From Sesamum alatum (lineage: Eukaryota > Streptophyta > Magnoliopsida > Lamiales > Pedaliaceae), in assembly GCA_034509735.1 (NCBI GenBank), contig JACGWO010000005.1:38036479-38100478 (forward strand): a stretch of 64,000 nucleotides of DNA. The letters are read 5' to 3'. A program made the translations under genes and the position numbers. Each line of letters opens with the position of its first letter. Positions within the stretch are counted from its first letter, which is position 1. The notes below the pieces were generated by a model that worked only from the letters and a program-made list of their open reading frames with translations, was not told where the DNA came from and ran no database searches. Shown here piece after piece: positions 44,075 through 53,965 of this stretch.

Positions 44075-45044
44075 GGATTATGGTGAGTGGCTTTTGTGGC
44101 TATGATCTGATCAACAGAGTTTTCATTTTTAATGTTGTTTTATGAGGAGGTCAGAAGTCAGACAAGTTTGAATTTTCTACATTTTTGACTTAGCTGTTAA
44201 TTTCCAATATTTAAACAGGTGTAGTTGGATATGATCTTTGGTTTCATACTTGGAAATTCTTGTAGTATTATTTTAGATTTCTCCCTCTTTAATTTAAAAA
44301 CCAAATAGTCTACTGCTTATTCCTCCACAGTTCTATCTTCAAGGGAGATTTTTTATTATTTATTTATTTATTTATTTTTGGTACGACTTTAACGGAGTAC
44401 GAAATGGTACTAGCCGTATTCAAGTAAGTAAATATTCAAATATTCATTGGCACAAAACTGCCCGTTACGCAAGAAGATTGCCGAAAAATATACTAAGATT
44501 GTCTCAGACTGAATTTTATATTCAAATATTATTACATATTCTATTTCATTTAATATACACACGTTATATGCACTGACACAGACACTCCTGACATGTGGCA
44601 TTAGCCTCCAGCGAGACCTGCCATGTGCCGGTCGTTATGTTGCAAGCGAACCGGAAAACAAGATGCCAGTGGTAACTGAAGTTAGTCAAGTTATACATAG
44701 TAGCATTCATGATCCTTTTAGTCCATTTTTCTCCTGATTCTTGAATAGGATACTTGATATGAATGCATCAGTTTGTGCATTTGAAATTTCGCGTTATTGC
44801 TTCTCTTTATTAATATTACCAAATTATCTGCTCGTATATATTTCAGGAAGAATTTTATACACGTGGCGTTTAAAATGGCACATACATGTGATGAAGCACC
44901 GGTTTAGAACAAAGGATCCAAGGCATAATCAATCTAAGCTTTATAATTAATACATGAGACAACAAATCAAAGCATCCAGTTTGATTTTATTACATATGGC
45001 TTGAGCAGCTGAGCTTATTAAACTGGAACTAGTTCTGCTGCATT
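44075..45044. other. Intergenic, no gene seen
   Basis: Single-copy-looking AT-rich DNA with a (TTTA)n run near 44355-44378. No coding signal on either strand. Confidence 0.45.
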
Positions 45045-46563
45045 TCATGGAGGAACAGGGCAGGCGCAAAGGCAGCAGGGGGGCGTGCGTGGCTGGCAAC
45101 AAACGCAAGGACCGCATTTCTCTAACTTAGCACCAAGTTCAGCTGAATCTGCAGCCGACTTGCTATGACCGACCTCAATGACTTGGAGAGTTGGTCTGTC
45201 TCCAATCTCAGAAGGGATATTCTCCAATGCCTTATAATCAGGTGCTCAAGGCTCGGGAAGTGGCTGCTTTCTGCTGTCCAGTGCTTGAGATCTAACCATT
45301 CCATCTACAAGAATTTCAGCCGGAGGAACTCTCCTTCCGCAGGTTCCCACTCTGTGCCTCTCACACTCCAACTTAGTAGTTTGAGCACTTCAAGATTCGG
45401 CAAGGAACCTATATTTGTCATGTCGTTCCAAGAAAGTCCGCAACCACTCAGAGTTAGCTTCTTTAGATTGTGGGGAATGCCAAAGCTCACAGGTTGAGTA
45501 TCGGATTGAAATTTGAGATTCAGTGTCTCGAGTTGGTGCAGATGCACAAGATTGTTGAGCTCGTATTGGGAAGACTCACCCGTTTACACAGCCACTTCAA
45601 CCAGCCTAGTCGTCAAGATGATCCGACTTCCATTGTGGTCATTTGGAAATAGCAACTTCACATCATCCCAAGATTGCGTCTTCCACACATCGTCCAATAC
45701 AATAAGATACTTTCTTCCCTTCAACCTCTTATACAAATGCTCCGCTAGTACTCCCTCCATTTCTCAGCTTAATTCATCAGTGACTATAGTCAATGAACTT
45801 AGGAGACCTAGAAGAATTTCTTTCATATCATATTCTTGTGTTATCGTTGTCCAAGCACAATCGTGAAAGTGATGCACGATAAGTGCATCGTAAAAAATAT
45901 TATTTGCTAAAGTAGTCTTACCAATTCCCCCCATCCCTACAGTTGGAGATTAGATGATCCTCCGCATAGCTGATCTTTTATTGCCACCATCTCCTCATAA
46001 AATCCCACCATGCCTGTTTTCCGACCAGGCCCTTGTATTGGTGAACCAACATACGCCAGATAATTGCTGAACAGCAAATCCTCAGTTTTCTGATGATCCT
46101 TTTTCTTGATCTTCATCATCTCTTCCACAACAGAACCAACTTCTTCCACCAACTCCTGCAAGTCTTTTGAAACCTTTTCAAAAACATCAACACCATCATC
46201 GAAGTTCCTCTCATGTTGAGACCGTAAGGACATAAGCTTTTGGACAGCGAAAAGCAGTCGCCAAGAAACACGCTTAACTCTACGTTGCTGATCAATTACA
46301 TTCTTTTTCGGGGCAAATGAGGTTTGAGACATGGAACTCTATAATGTCTTGTGCTTGACAAGCCACTTCTCTTATCTTCCCCTCCAGATTACCAATCATT
46401 TCTTCATATTCTGTTGGATCACCCTCAAGAAAAGCTAGCAAGAAACTGAAGCTCTCATGGAGTGATTGAAGTTGTGCTTTGTCAGGAAAAAGGATGCAGT
46501 AGTTATCTGTTTGAGTTACTGTTCAAGTGTTCGGACAACTGAAACAAGAGCAGCATAAGCCAT
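45045..46563 (-). pseudogene. R1-type NLR pseudogene whose LRR end is fused to the 8-cysteine peptide domain
   Basis: Minus strand from ATG 46563 (MAYAALVSVVRTLEQ, then a stop/frameshift): the coiled-coil part PDKAQLQSLHESFSFLLAFL and REVACQAQDIIEFHVSN (R1-like), a helical part (46332-45937), after another frame change the P-loop GMGGIGKTTLANN, CAWTTITQEYDMKEIL, a stop, KYLIVLDDVWKTQSWDDVK, GSRIILTTRLVEVAV, a stop. The rest of NB-ARC and the first LRRs are deleted. The LRR end follows at once (HLHQLETLNLKFQSDTQPVS, LPNLEVLKLLSWSVRGTEWE, PAEGEFLRLKFLL; a frameshift; IPSEIGDRPTLQVIEVGHSK). In the same frame, without a break, comes ELGAKLEKCGPCVCCQPR and TPPCCLCACPVPP, stop at 45045. Normal R1-like proteins end soon after the IPSEIG repeat and have no cysteine tail. 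Confidence 0.85.
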
Positions 46564-47138
46564 ATCTGATCTTTCCTTCTTTGTCCACACACAGACATAC
46601 ACTGTTGCAGTATAAACTCAAAACGGTTTTCACTAGACAAATATTCACCAGGCAACTTCCTAGGTATGTATCGCGAACAACGACTTTTGTCAAGTCAACA
46701 TAATGATATGAGTTAGTATAACCTCAAGCACTATTAGGCAATTGACTTATGAAGTCTAATAATTAAGACAACGGGTCGGCTGTTCGTATCCCACAAGAAA
46801 AATACTGTATACATTCTATATTTTTCGGGCAAAACATAATTCAACAAGGTGGCTATAAAATTTCCATCTTCTAAGAAACAAGCAATTTTGTTGTTTCTAT
46901 CTTCTTTCAACATGACTTTGCCATTGCACAGACAATTTCAGGCAGTCTGAACAGTAACAGATTTATGTTACACTGTCTTTTACATACCGGAAATGTCTTA
47001 AACATTTACTGTAACGTACATTCTATACTATTCATTCATCAAACACTACTCAAATACACAAAATCTCCATCAATTATTTTTATTTTCCGCGTATTGATAA
47101 GATCCACTTTGCTTTGAAACCGGAAGGAGTGCTTCATT
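46564..47138. other. Intergenic, no gene seen
   Basis: Upstream region of the NLR relic and 3' side of peptide copy B. No coding signal. Confidence 0.4.
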
Positions 47139-47297
47139 TCAGGGCAGATACGGGCAGGCACAGATGCAGCAATCGTGAGATTAGTACATACCTAGGAAAG
47201 TCAATCGAGCAGCATAGGATGGCATGGATGCAAGAGAGAAAACGAACACGATGATCATGAATGTGACCATTAGACTCTTCATAGTATTCGTTGCCAT
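47139..47297 (-). pseudogene. Secreted 8-cysteine peptide, copy B, exon 2 mostly deleted
   Basis: Exon 1 (47297-47192) is intact: MATNTMKSLMVTFMIIVFVF, then SLASMPSYAARLTFL, ending at GTATGTAC, a normal donor. Only about 10 bp of intron and no acceptor remain before a stub of exon 2 (CCICACPYLP, stop 47139-47141). The intron 3' end and the first four cysteines are gone. The TATATATA-like upstream sequence (near 47366-47376) is kept. The break looks like one deletion. Confidence 0.8.
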
Positions 47298-48034
47298 TCT
47301 GACAGAGTAATATGTATTATCAGACGACCTATATTAGTTGCTGGAGATATTCTGAAGAATGCCTGCATATATATAGGTGGCTTTAAGTCTTCTTGTAAGA
47401 AAAAAACAAGTCCTTCCGGTTTCGTAAAGATTAGGAAAAAGAAGTCTGAATTCTGCTGGTTTCACTGAGGGATTAATTTTCTGTTTTTTTCAAGATATGT
47501 TGTTGAATATGATCATCTCAAATTTCATTGGTTATTGATCATGAAAACGGTGTTTGCTTGTCTCGCTTTTCCTCGTTTTTGTATTTGATGCAAGATTTGC
47601 TACTACCATCACATATCAAACGTAAACGAGGTACTTGTGCAGCTTATAAGTTCCAAGGCTCACGCTCACTAGCAAGGTGTTCTTTTAGTACAAAATCGTC
47701 GGGCTTCGGACAGAATTGTTCTTAATTATTTGGTTCCACATATCATCAAACATCAGAAAAATAAAGGGAAAAAAGAAATTGCGAAGCTGATTTTCTGATG
47801 TTTCATGTCATAATATTGACATTGCAACTCCTGACTCTTTCAAAGGATGTTCTCTCTGATTCATAGATCTTTTGGCTCTAAAAATAAAGAGGAAAAATGG
47901 AGAATATATTTCCAATATGCACTATCTATTATGACAGCTTATTGTTATTCATTCATCAACATAGTACTGAAACAAATAAAATACATGTGTTCACACAAAA
48001 GCTGCATCAATTATTATTGTTTTCTGCTAAGGAG

Positions 48035-48331
48035 CTAGTTCTTAAACTGAGGGCAGACGCGGGCGGGACAATGGCAGCAAGGCGGTACACCCGGCTTGCA
48101 ACAATCACAAGAAGTGCATTTCACAGCTTTAAGATCAGATTCTGCCACAAAACGAGAAAAGATTAAAACGATCAAATATAAAACTATATGTCAGGAAAGC
48201 AAATACGATTTTCAATGATATTAAACAAATATATATATACCTAGGTAAGACCTTCGAGCAGCATCGCATGGCATCGATGCATGAGAAAACACGAACACGA
48301 TGATCAAGAATGTCACAATGAGAGTCTTCAT
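48035..48331 (-). CDS. Secreted 8-cysteine peptide, copy C, 2 exons, 65 aa
   Basis: Exon 1 is 48331-48241 (MKTLIVTFLIIVFVFSHASM, PCDAARRSYL) and exon 2 is 48141-48035 (ESDLKAVKCTSCDCCKPGVP, PCCHCPARVCPQFKN), with a 99-bp intron. The cysteine pattern is complete, with x4 before the last cysteine. The ancestral start codon used by copies B and D lies five codons upstream and is ATT here (48344-48346). Translation must begin at the next ATG, which still leaves a good signal peptide. The 3' flank (47938-48034) is nearly identical to that of copy D, showing recent tandem duplication. Function unknown; extracellular location is inferred from the signal peptide. Confidence 0.75.
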
Positions 48332-48392
48332 GCTGTTAGCTGCAATTCTTAAATGTGTTATCAGATAACTAAATTGAGATGTTTGAAGAAAT

Positions 48393-48425
<33 letters not shown>

Positions 48426-48735
48426 GTGATATTCAAAGTCTTGTTGTGGAAAAAATGAAGTCTTTTTAGTTTGATCAAGATTAGAACAGAGATGTTGAAA
48501 TTTTTGCTAGTTTGATTTGACTGAGGGATTAGTTTTCTGATTTTTTGAAGATATTGTGTTGAATATGATGTTCTCCAATTTCATAATACAATCATGAAAA
48601 GGATGTAATTAGCTTCTCAGAATTTTCTTACTACTATGAAATAACCTTACATCAACTATTGTAAATGGCAAAAGTCTGTCTTAATTTCTTCACAAAGTTT
48701 TGGACTTATAAAATTTCATATGTAGGGTCCAATTA

Positions 48736-48972
48736 ATGGGGTTCAATGCAATTTGCCCTCTGTGTTAACCAAAACAATCAATTACCCCCCTGTGAAAAAA
48801 TAAATAGCAATTTACCTCCATGTATTATTTAAAATGCAGCAAACAACCCCTCACAGGGGGTTTTTTGCTCTATTTTTTAAAATACAGGGGGTAAATTGCT
48901 ATTTATTTTTTCGCAGGGATTTTTTTGCATATTTTGCATATCACAATGGGGGTAATTGCATTTTTCCCCCAA
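48736..48972. repeat. Fold-back repeat between peptide copies C and D
   Basis: GGGTTCAATGCAATTTGCCC is inverted as GGGGTAATTGCATTTTTCCCC. Arms AAATAGCAATTTACCTCC / GGGGTAAATTGCTATTTATTT pair. It is related to the outer fold-back at 11024-11765 and to 8030-8240. Confidence 0.7.
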
Positions 48973-49211
48973 TTAATGTCTTAATTTTCTTACAAATTAA
49001 ATGTTAAATGAACTTATTGTCCTTGATTATTAAGAAAAGAAAAGAAAAAGGGCCAACAGGAGACTATCTTGGACATTTGGGTTGTTATTTCCAATATTCA
49101 CAATTTATTATGACAGTTTATTGTTATTCATTCATCAACATCGTACTGAAACAAATGGAATACATGTGTTCACAAAAATTGCATCAATTATTCTTGTTTT
49201 CTGCTAAGGAG

Positions 49212-49752
49212 CTAGTTCTTCAACTGGTCGGGGCAGACACGGGCGGGACAATAGCAGCAACGGGGTACATTCGGTCTGCAACAATTGCAAGAACTGCATT
49301 TCACAGCCTTATGATGATTGGATTCTGCAACAAAACATTAAAACGATCAAATACGGCTAAATGCAATAAAAAAATCCCGTGAAAATATTAATAGGCAAGA
49401 CGAAACAAAAAAAAAAAACCCTACAAATTAGAAAGAGCAATGCAAAATGTGACTCCCTGATGCGAGGGTAGCGAGCTTCTTTTTTAAACGTTTAGAGGGT
49501 CGTGTTGTCATTTCTTGATATTCAGAGCGATTTTGTGCCTATTAGTGTTTTCACAAAGGGTAATATCCAATTAATCTTGTTGAAATATTCAAGCTATATA
49601 TAAGGAAAGCAAAATACGATTTTAATGATATCATAAAAGAATATACCTAGGAAAGTCAGACGAGCGGCATCGCATGGCATCGATGCAGGAGAAAACACGA
49701 AAACGATGATCAAGAATGTCACCATGAGAGTCTTCATGCTGTTTGCTGCCAT
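49212..49752 (-). CDS. Secreted 8-cysteine peptide, copy D, 2 exons, 72 aa
   Basis: Exon 1 is 49752-49647 (MAANSMKTLMVTFLIIVFVF, SPASMPCDAARLTFL) and exon 2 is 49324-49212 (ESNHHKAVKCSSCNCCRPNV, PRCCYCPARVCPDQLKN). Splice sites are GT-AG. The start codon, signal peptide and all eight mature cysteines are intact, making this the best-preserved copy. The 322-bp intron is longer than in copies A and C because a fold-back (about 49362-49558) has inserted. A TATATATA run lies about 90 bp upstream (49838-49846). As with the other copies, the mature peptide is about 45 residues, basic and disulfide- or metal-capable. I do not recognise the family. Confidence 0.8.
49362..49558. repeat. Fold-back MITE in the intron of copy D
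   Basis: CGTGAAAATATTAATAGGCA is inverted as TGCCTATTAGTGTTTTCACA. It is absent from the introns of copies A and C. A sister copy is at 50412-50612. Confidence 0.7.
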
Positions 49753-50044
49753 TCTTAATTATATGTATGAAACAGTGTAATAATGTGTTATTCTGAGATA
49801 AATAACATTAATTGTTGAAGATGTTTTGAAGAAGCTTTGTATATATATAGTTTTAATATTTCAAAGTCTTGCTGTGGAAAAAATGAAGTATTTTTGGGTT
49901 CACAAAGACTGGAACAATATGAATTGGAATTTTTGCCAGTTTGATTTGACTGAGGAAGTAGTTTTCTCACTCTTTGATATTGATATTGTGTTGTATATGA
50001 TGGTGTCCAATTTGGTCATCGGAAAATTCTTATCCGAATCAGAT

Positions 50045-50195
50045 TTTTTTCGAATCAAATTCATTATGGAGCAAGTGTGATATACTTGTTATGTGATTGA
50101 TTATTATTTTTGAACTGTACACCAATTACACAAGCAAATATATTACACTTATCATATGATTAGTTCAAGTTTAACCGAATCTGATGCAGACTAAA
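50045..50195. repeat. Small palindromic MITE-like repeat, copy 3
   Basis: AAGTGTGATATACTTGTTATG is mirrored by the imperfect arm CACAAGCAAATATATTACACTT. It interrupts flank sequence that is continuous 3' of copy C, so it inserted after the duplication. Confidence 0.65.
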
Positions 50196-50411
50196 ATTTA
50201 TCTCTGATCATGAAAAGGATGTAATTAGCTTCTCAGAATTTTCTTGCACTTCTTACCACTATAAAACAAGAGATCAACTTGTCATAAACTGCAAAAGTCA
50301 AGTCTTTTTCTTCACATAGTTATAGAATTAGAAATTTCAAATGTAGGGTACATGACAATATTTCTTTTCTCTTGACCAAAAGTTATTTTTTTTCTTTTTT
50401 TCCTATTTTAT

Positions 50412-50612
50412 GGGGTTAATTGCTACGACGTCCCTCGTGAAAATATTAATAAATAAATAATTTATATGCAAACACCTTATGTGAGAGGTAATTTTTTTTA
50501 AAAAATCCAAGGGTCATATTGCCAGATTTTTTTATTTTTTATTTTTTCATCTAAAAGAGTTTTGCGCCTATTAATATTTTCACAGTGGGCCAAGTGCAAT
50601 TTGACCCTTTTT
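50412..50612. repeat. Fold-back MITE, sister of the one in the copy D intron
   Basis: GGGGTTAATTGCTACGACG...CGTGAAAATATTAATAA at the left, TATTAATATTTTCACAGTGG...GTGCAATTTGACCC at the right. Confidence 0.6.
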
Positions 50613-50893
50613 TATGTCTCATTTGCCAGCTGATTATGACATTGTGTAACAACACACTAATTTGCAAAATTTGTTGCTCCAAACTCGAAAAATGATGTAA
50701 ATTAACTTTAATTCTAATATCATCCAAGCGCAAAATAACATCAAATAAAATAAAACACCAATTTTATTCCATCGAAAAATCCAACATTTGCTAACAACTA
50801 CATCATATTTATCACATTCAAAAGCAGAAAACTCGTACAACTCTTCCATAACTCATCGCATCATCCAAACACTTCAAAATTTTACGAGTTTCT

Positions 50894-53773
50894 TCACCAT
50901 CTGAGTTTCTCAGGAAAATACTGTCAAAAAGAACATTTCAAATTAGAGACGAATCGAATCAATGAAATTAATGTCGTAAAAGTTAAAAAAAAAAAATAAT
51001 AATAATAATAGTAAATAATAATAATAATAATTGTGTAAATTTTGTGCAGAATTTTTACCTTCTGAATGAGGGAGAGGTAATACGGCTTCACTTTCTCCAC
51101 ATCAATCCTAACCTTACTCTTGCTGTACAAATCATACTTGCTGCAAAAGAAATTACAAACATTAATCAACAATTAAAATCTTTAATTTCCATAATATATC
51201 AAGAATTATATAATTTATATTTCTAGTTTCTATTTACTTGAAAATTCTGAGCCACTTCATATTCTCCTCATCTTCCTTGTTCATCAAGTACTTGTATGCT
51301 CCAGCTCTATGCAATGCTGCATAATCAAACATAGACTAATTACTTGAATTTTCAGGCTACAATTAAAATTAAATCATAGTCCCTCCAATACTAATATTAT
51401 TATTTTTCGCACTCAGTTATATGTATTTCATTTTTGGTTACCGTAAAATGAGTGATATCTGATGACGAAAAGACCAGCTGAGGGCAATGTCGACTTGTTC
51501 TCCTTTGCGACCTAAAAAGGGAGCATCGATAAATTGTTACAAGATAAATATATGATCGGATCAAACATCAAAAATTCAATTTTTCATAAACTTTTTATTT
51601 TTACCAAGTACATGTAATCGTCGTGGCCCCATGACATGAGCACATTGTCTAGTCCACAACCTTCCTCGTACACTCCAAACTTGGTATTGTAAGAAGGGTT
51701 GTTGTAGTCCGGATTTTCCTTGAAATACTGCATCACCAACAACCGAAGAAAATGTTCAATAATTTTCTCAACACATGCATGAAATTATTCATCATCGTTT
51801 ATTGCAAGGAAAACGACCTTGTGGTGAACGATGGATTCGTCGAATGCACATCCAACCGGGAACGTATCGCCTGCAATGGATATATGCATTCACATTAACA
51901 CTCAACAGCTTAGACACTAATCACATTCTTTTGTACCATCATAGATATGCTTACCGACAACGGCCCATTGTGGGAGCGTTCCGAACTTGGGATGATGAAG
52001 AACCTTTCCAAGATCTAAGAAAAATGATTCCATGTACATTAATGACTCAAAACATTACTAAGGTATATATCAATCAAGTAACAACATGTTTTGCTGACGT
52101 TGTCTTAAACAGTGAGACGTATATTGTACTGACGAAGAGACATGTGTACCATGAATGAGGGCAGTCAAGTGGAGCCAATCCTCATTGGGATAGTCTTTTC
52201 TGATGGCTTCAGCGGTCTGAAGCAAGTGCTCGATCTGAGGTTCGTCCAAATCAGGGTCACTCTCATCAATCACATCATTCAACAGTTCACAACATTCCCA
52301 TATGCTCATTTCAACCTTCTCCAATTTCCCATATTCTTCTCTCATTCTCTTCACCTGTCATCATCATAATTAAAATAAAAAATTGATTTAGAAAAGAAAA
52401 TATATGTATATATATATGTATATATATTTCTTGGATAATTAATAACTTACAAAATCATAAGTTTGGTTAATGTGATTGTTTTTGTAGAAAGTTTCGACCC
52501 CTGCTTGCCTCTCACTTTCAGCATCATAATCCCTATTTCACAGGTAAAATTTCACTTACAAATTTATAAACAAAGAAATAAAATAAACAACAATAATAAT
52601 ATTAAAATAAAGTAATAATAAATCAAGAGCCCAATTAGTATTTGTGCTTGGATCATACCAAGGTCTTGGACAGCATATGGGCTACAAGAGCCCAGATACT
52701 GTGGGCCTTGTAGATTAGGCCCAACAAAACTGGGCCCAGCCCACAACATAGAGGAAAGAAAATTATTTATTGTCATAAATTAATAAAATATAATCCAATA
52801 AATAGAGGGAATTAAATATTAGTCCACCAAGATCCAATCTTTGATCTAACAAAATATAACAAAAAATCAAAAATTTCAGGTATATCCCCAGGCAAAGGTT
52901 CTTGATTAATTTTATATCTTTTTTTAAGTCCATCGGTACTCATATCATTGCAATCAAATTTTCACGATTGGTCCACATAATCCAGTCATTTATTAAGTCA
53001 TAAGGGGCTGGAGAACTAATGGATTCATAAATCAGTGAATAATTAGTTAGATAATTAAATAAATAATTAGATTAGAGGGGTTAATCAAGTTTAAGGCCGG
53101 GGGGGGGGGGGGCAGAATAATAATAATGAGAAGTTGAGGGGGTGGAATGGAAGGAGAAAAGACCTAAAGTTATGGCCAAATGCATTGGCATCTGGCACCA
53201 CAAATCCTCCATCCAAAATTAACTCCTTTTCAGTGTTGGGGACCTCCTTTTTCTCCACTTCAATCCCTGCTTTTTTCCATAATAACAAAATTATCCCAAA
53301 AACCACAACCACAAGTTACAAATCTACAATAATTTCTCAGAAAAAAAAAAAAAAAAAAAATCACAATACACTCTTCAAGAATCTACATAAGCAAGGCAAA
53401 AACCCCCTAAAAAATATTCTTCCGTTCTTTAAAGAATAAAATAAAATTGCCCACTAGTCAACTTTTTCCATTACAAGAATCTAAACCAACTCGATCAAAT
53501 GTTGACAGGACCAGTCCTCAATAATTTACTAAAAATAAAAAAATAAAAAAAACAGGGTTTTACCACATATATGGAAACTAATCCTGGATCTGAAGAAAAA
53601 CAACAATGGAAAATCAAGAAAACAAAAATAAAACAATTTTCCATAATTTACTCCCAAGCCCAGAAATTTAAAATTTATAAAAAAAAAAACTCCTGAAAAT
53701 ACACATATAATCAGCAAAAAAAAAAAAACGAAAAAAAATTACCAAACTCAGGCTGAGGAATGAGGATCGTCAT
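50894..53773 (-). CDS. MIOX: Myo-inositol oxygenase, 11 exons, 304 aa
   Basis: Exons (minus): 53773-53743, 53266-53164, 52532-52451, 52354-52150, 52014-51955, 51870-51818, 51727-51605, 51511-51442, 51316-51238, 51140-51059, 50920-50894. All are GT-AG and sum to 915 nt in one frame. The protein starts [11 protein letters not shown] and ends KYFPEKLRW, as plant MIOX proteins do. It cleaves myo-inositol with O2 to D-glucuronate in the cytosol, feeding UDP-glucuronate for cell-wall polysaccharides. The di-iron ligands are present: His in [11 protein letters not shown], His-Asp in LIHDLGKVL, His in WGHDDYMY, His in IRYHSFY, and Asp in FNKYDLYSK. No defect is seen. Intron 2 holds a run of 14 G and intron 10 an AAT repeat. 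A minus-strand TATAAAT lies about 130 bp upstream and the 5' leader is GA/GAA-rich. Confidence 0.95.
50993..51030. repeat. (AAT)n microsatellite in MIOX intron 10
   Basis: AATAATAATAATAGTAAATA and following AAT units. Confidence 0.85.
53099..53112 (+). repeat. G14 homopolymer in MIOX intron 2
   Basis: Fourteen consecutive G, C-rich on the gene strand. The length may be unstable or mis-sequenced. Confidence 0.8.
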
Positions 53774-53965
53774 CCTTGCTAATATTAAATTAAATTGCAG
53801 AAATATTTGGTAAAAAGAGAGAGAGATCGAAGAAGAAGAAGAAGTGATGAATCTGAATTGTAATTGGAATACTGAGAAATAAAAAAGAGGGGAGAGTGGT
53901 ATTTATAACTGCCGGAGAGTCCTTCCCTGAGAATTCGGAGACATCGAGTCCTTCCCTGAAAATCT
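53774..53965 (-). promoter_or_regulatory. MIOX core promoter and leader
   Basis: TATAAAT on the minus strand at 53901-53907 is followed by a leader rich in GA and GAA (plus-strand AGAGAGAGA, AAGAAGAAGAAG). Upstream, a 14-bp direct repeat (GAGTCCTTCCCTGA) occurs at 53917-53930 and 53946-53959 with 29-bp period. Confidence 0.55.

Larger units (their letters stand above)
49876..50893. other. Intergenic between copy D and MIOX
   Basis: The first part is duplicated flank shared with copy C, interrupted by the palindromic repeat at 50045-50195. Then follow the fold-back at 50412-50612 and the MIOX 3' flank. No gene. Confidence 0.5.

Noticed and set aside
45165..45866. Plus-strand open frames of 60-117 codons
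   Set aside because: Antisense shadows of the NLR leucine-rich repeats and NB-ARC region.
47528..47725. 65-codon plus-strand frame
   Set aside because: No signal peptide, motif or repeat relation to the peptide family; lies in duplicated non-coding flank.
53134..53439. 101-codon plus-strand frame in the MIOX gene
   Set aside because: Antisense to MIOX exon 2 and intron 1; no motif.
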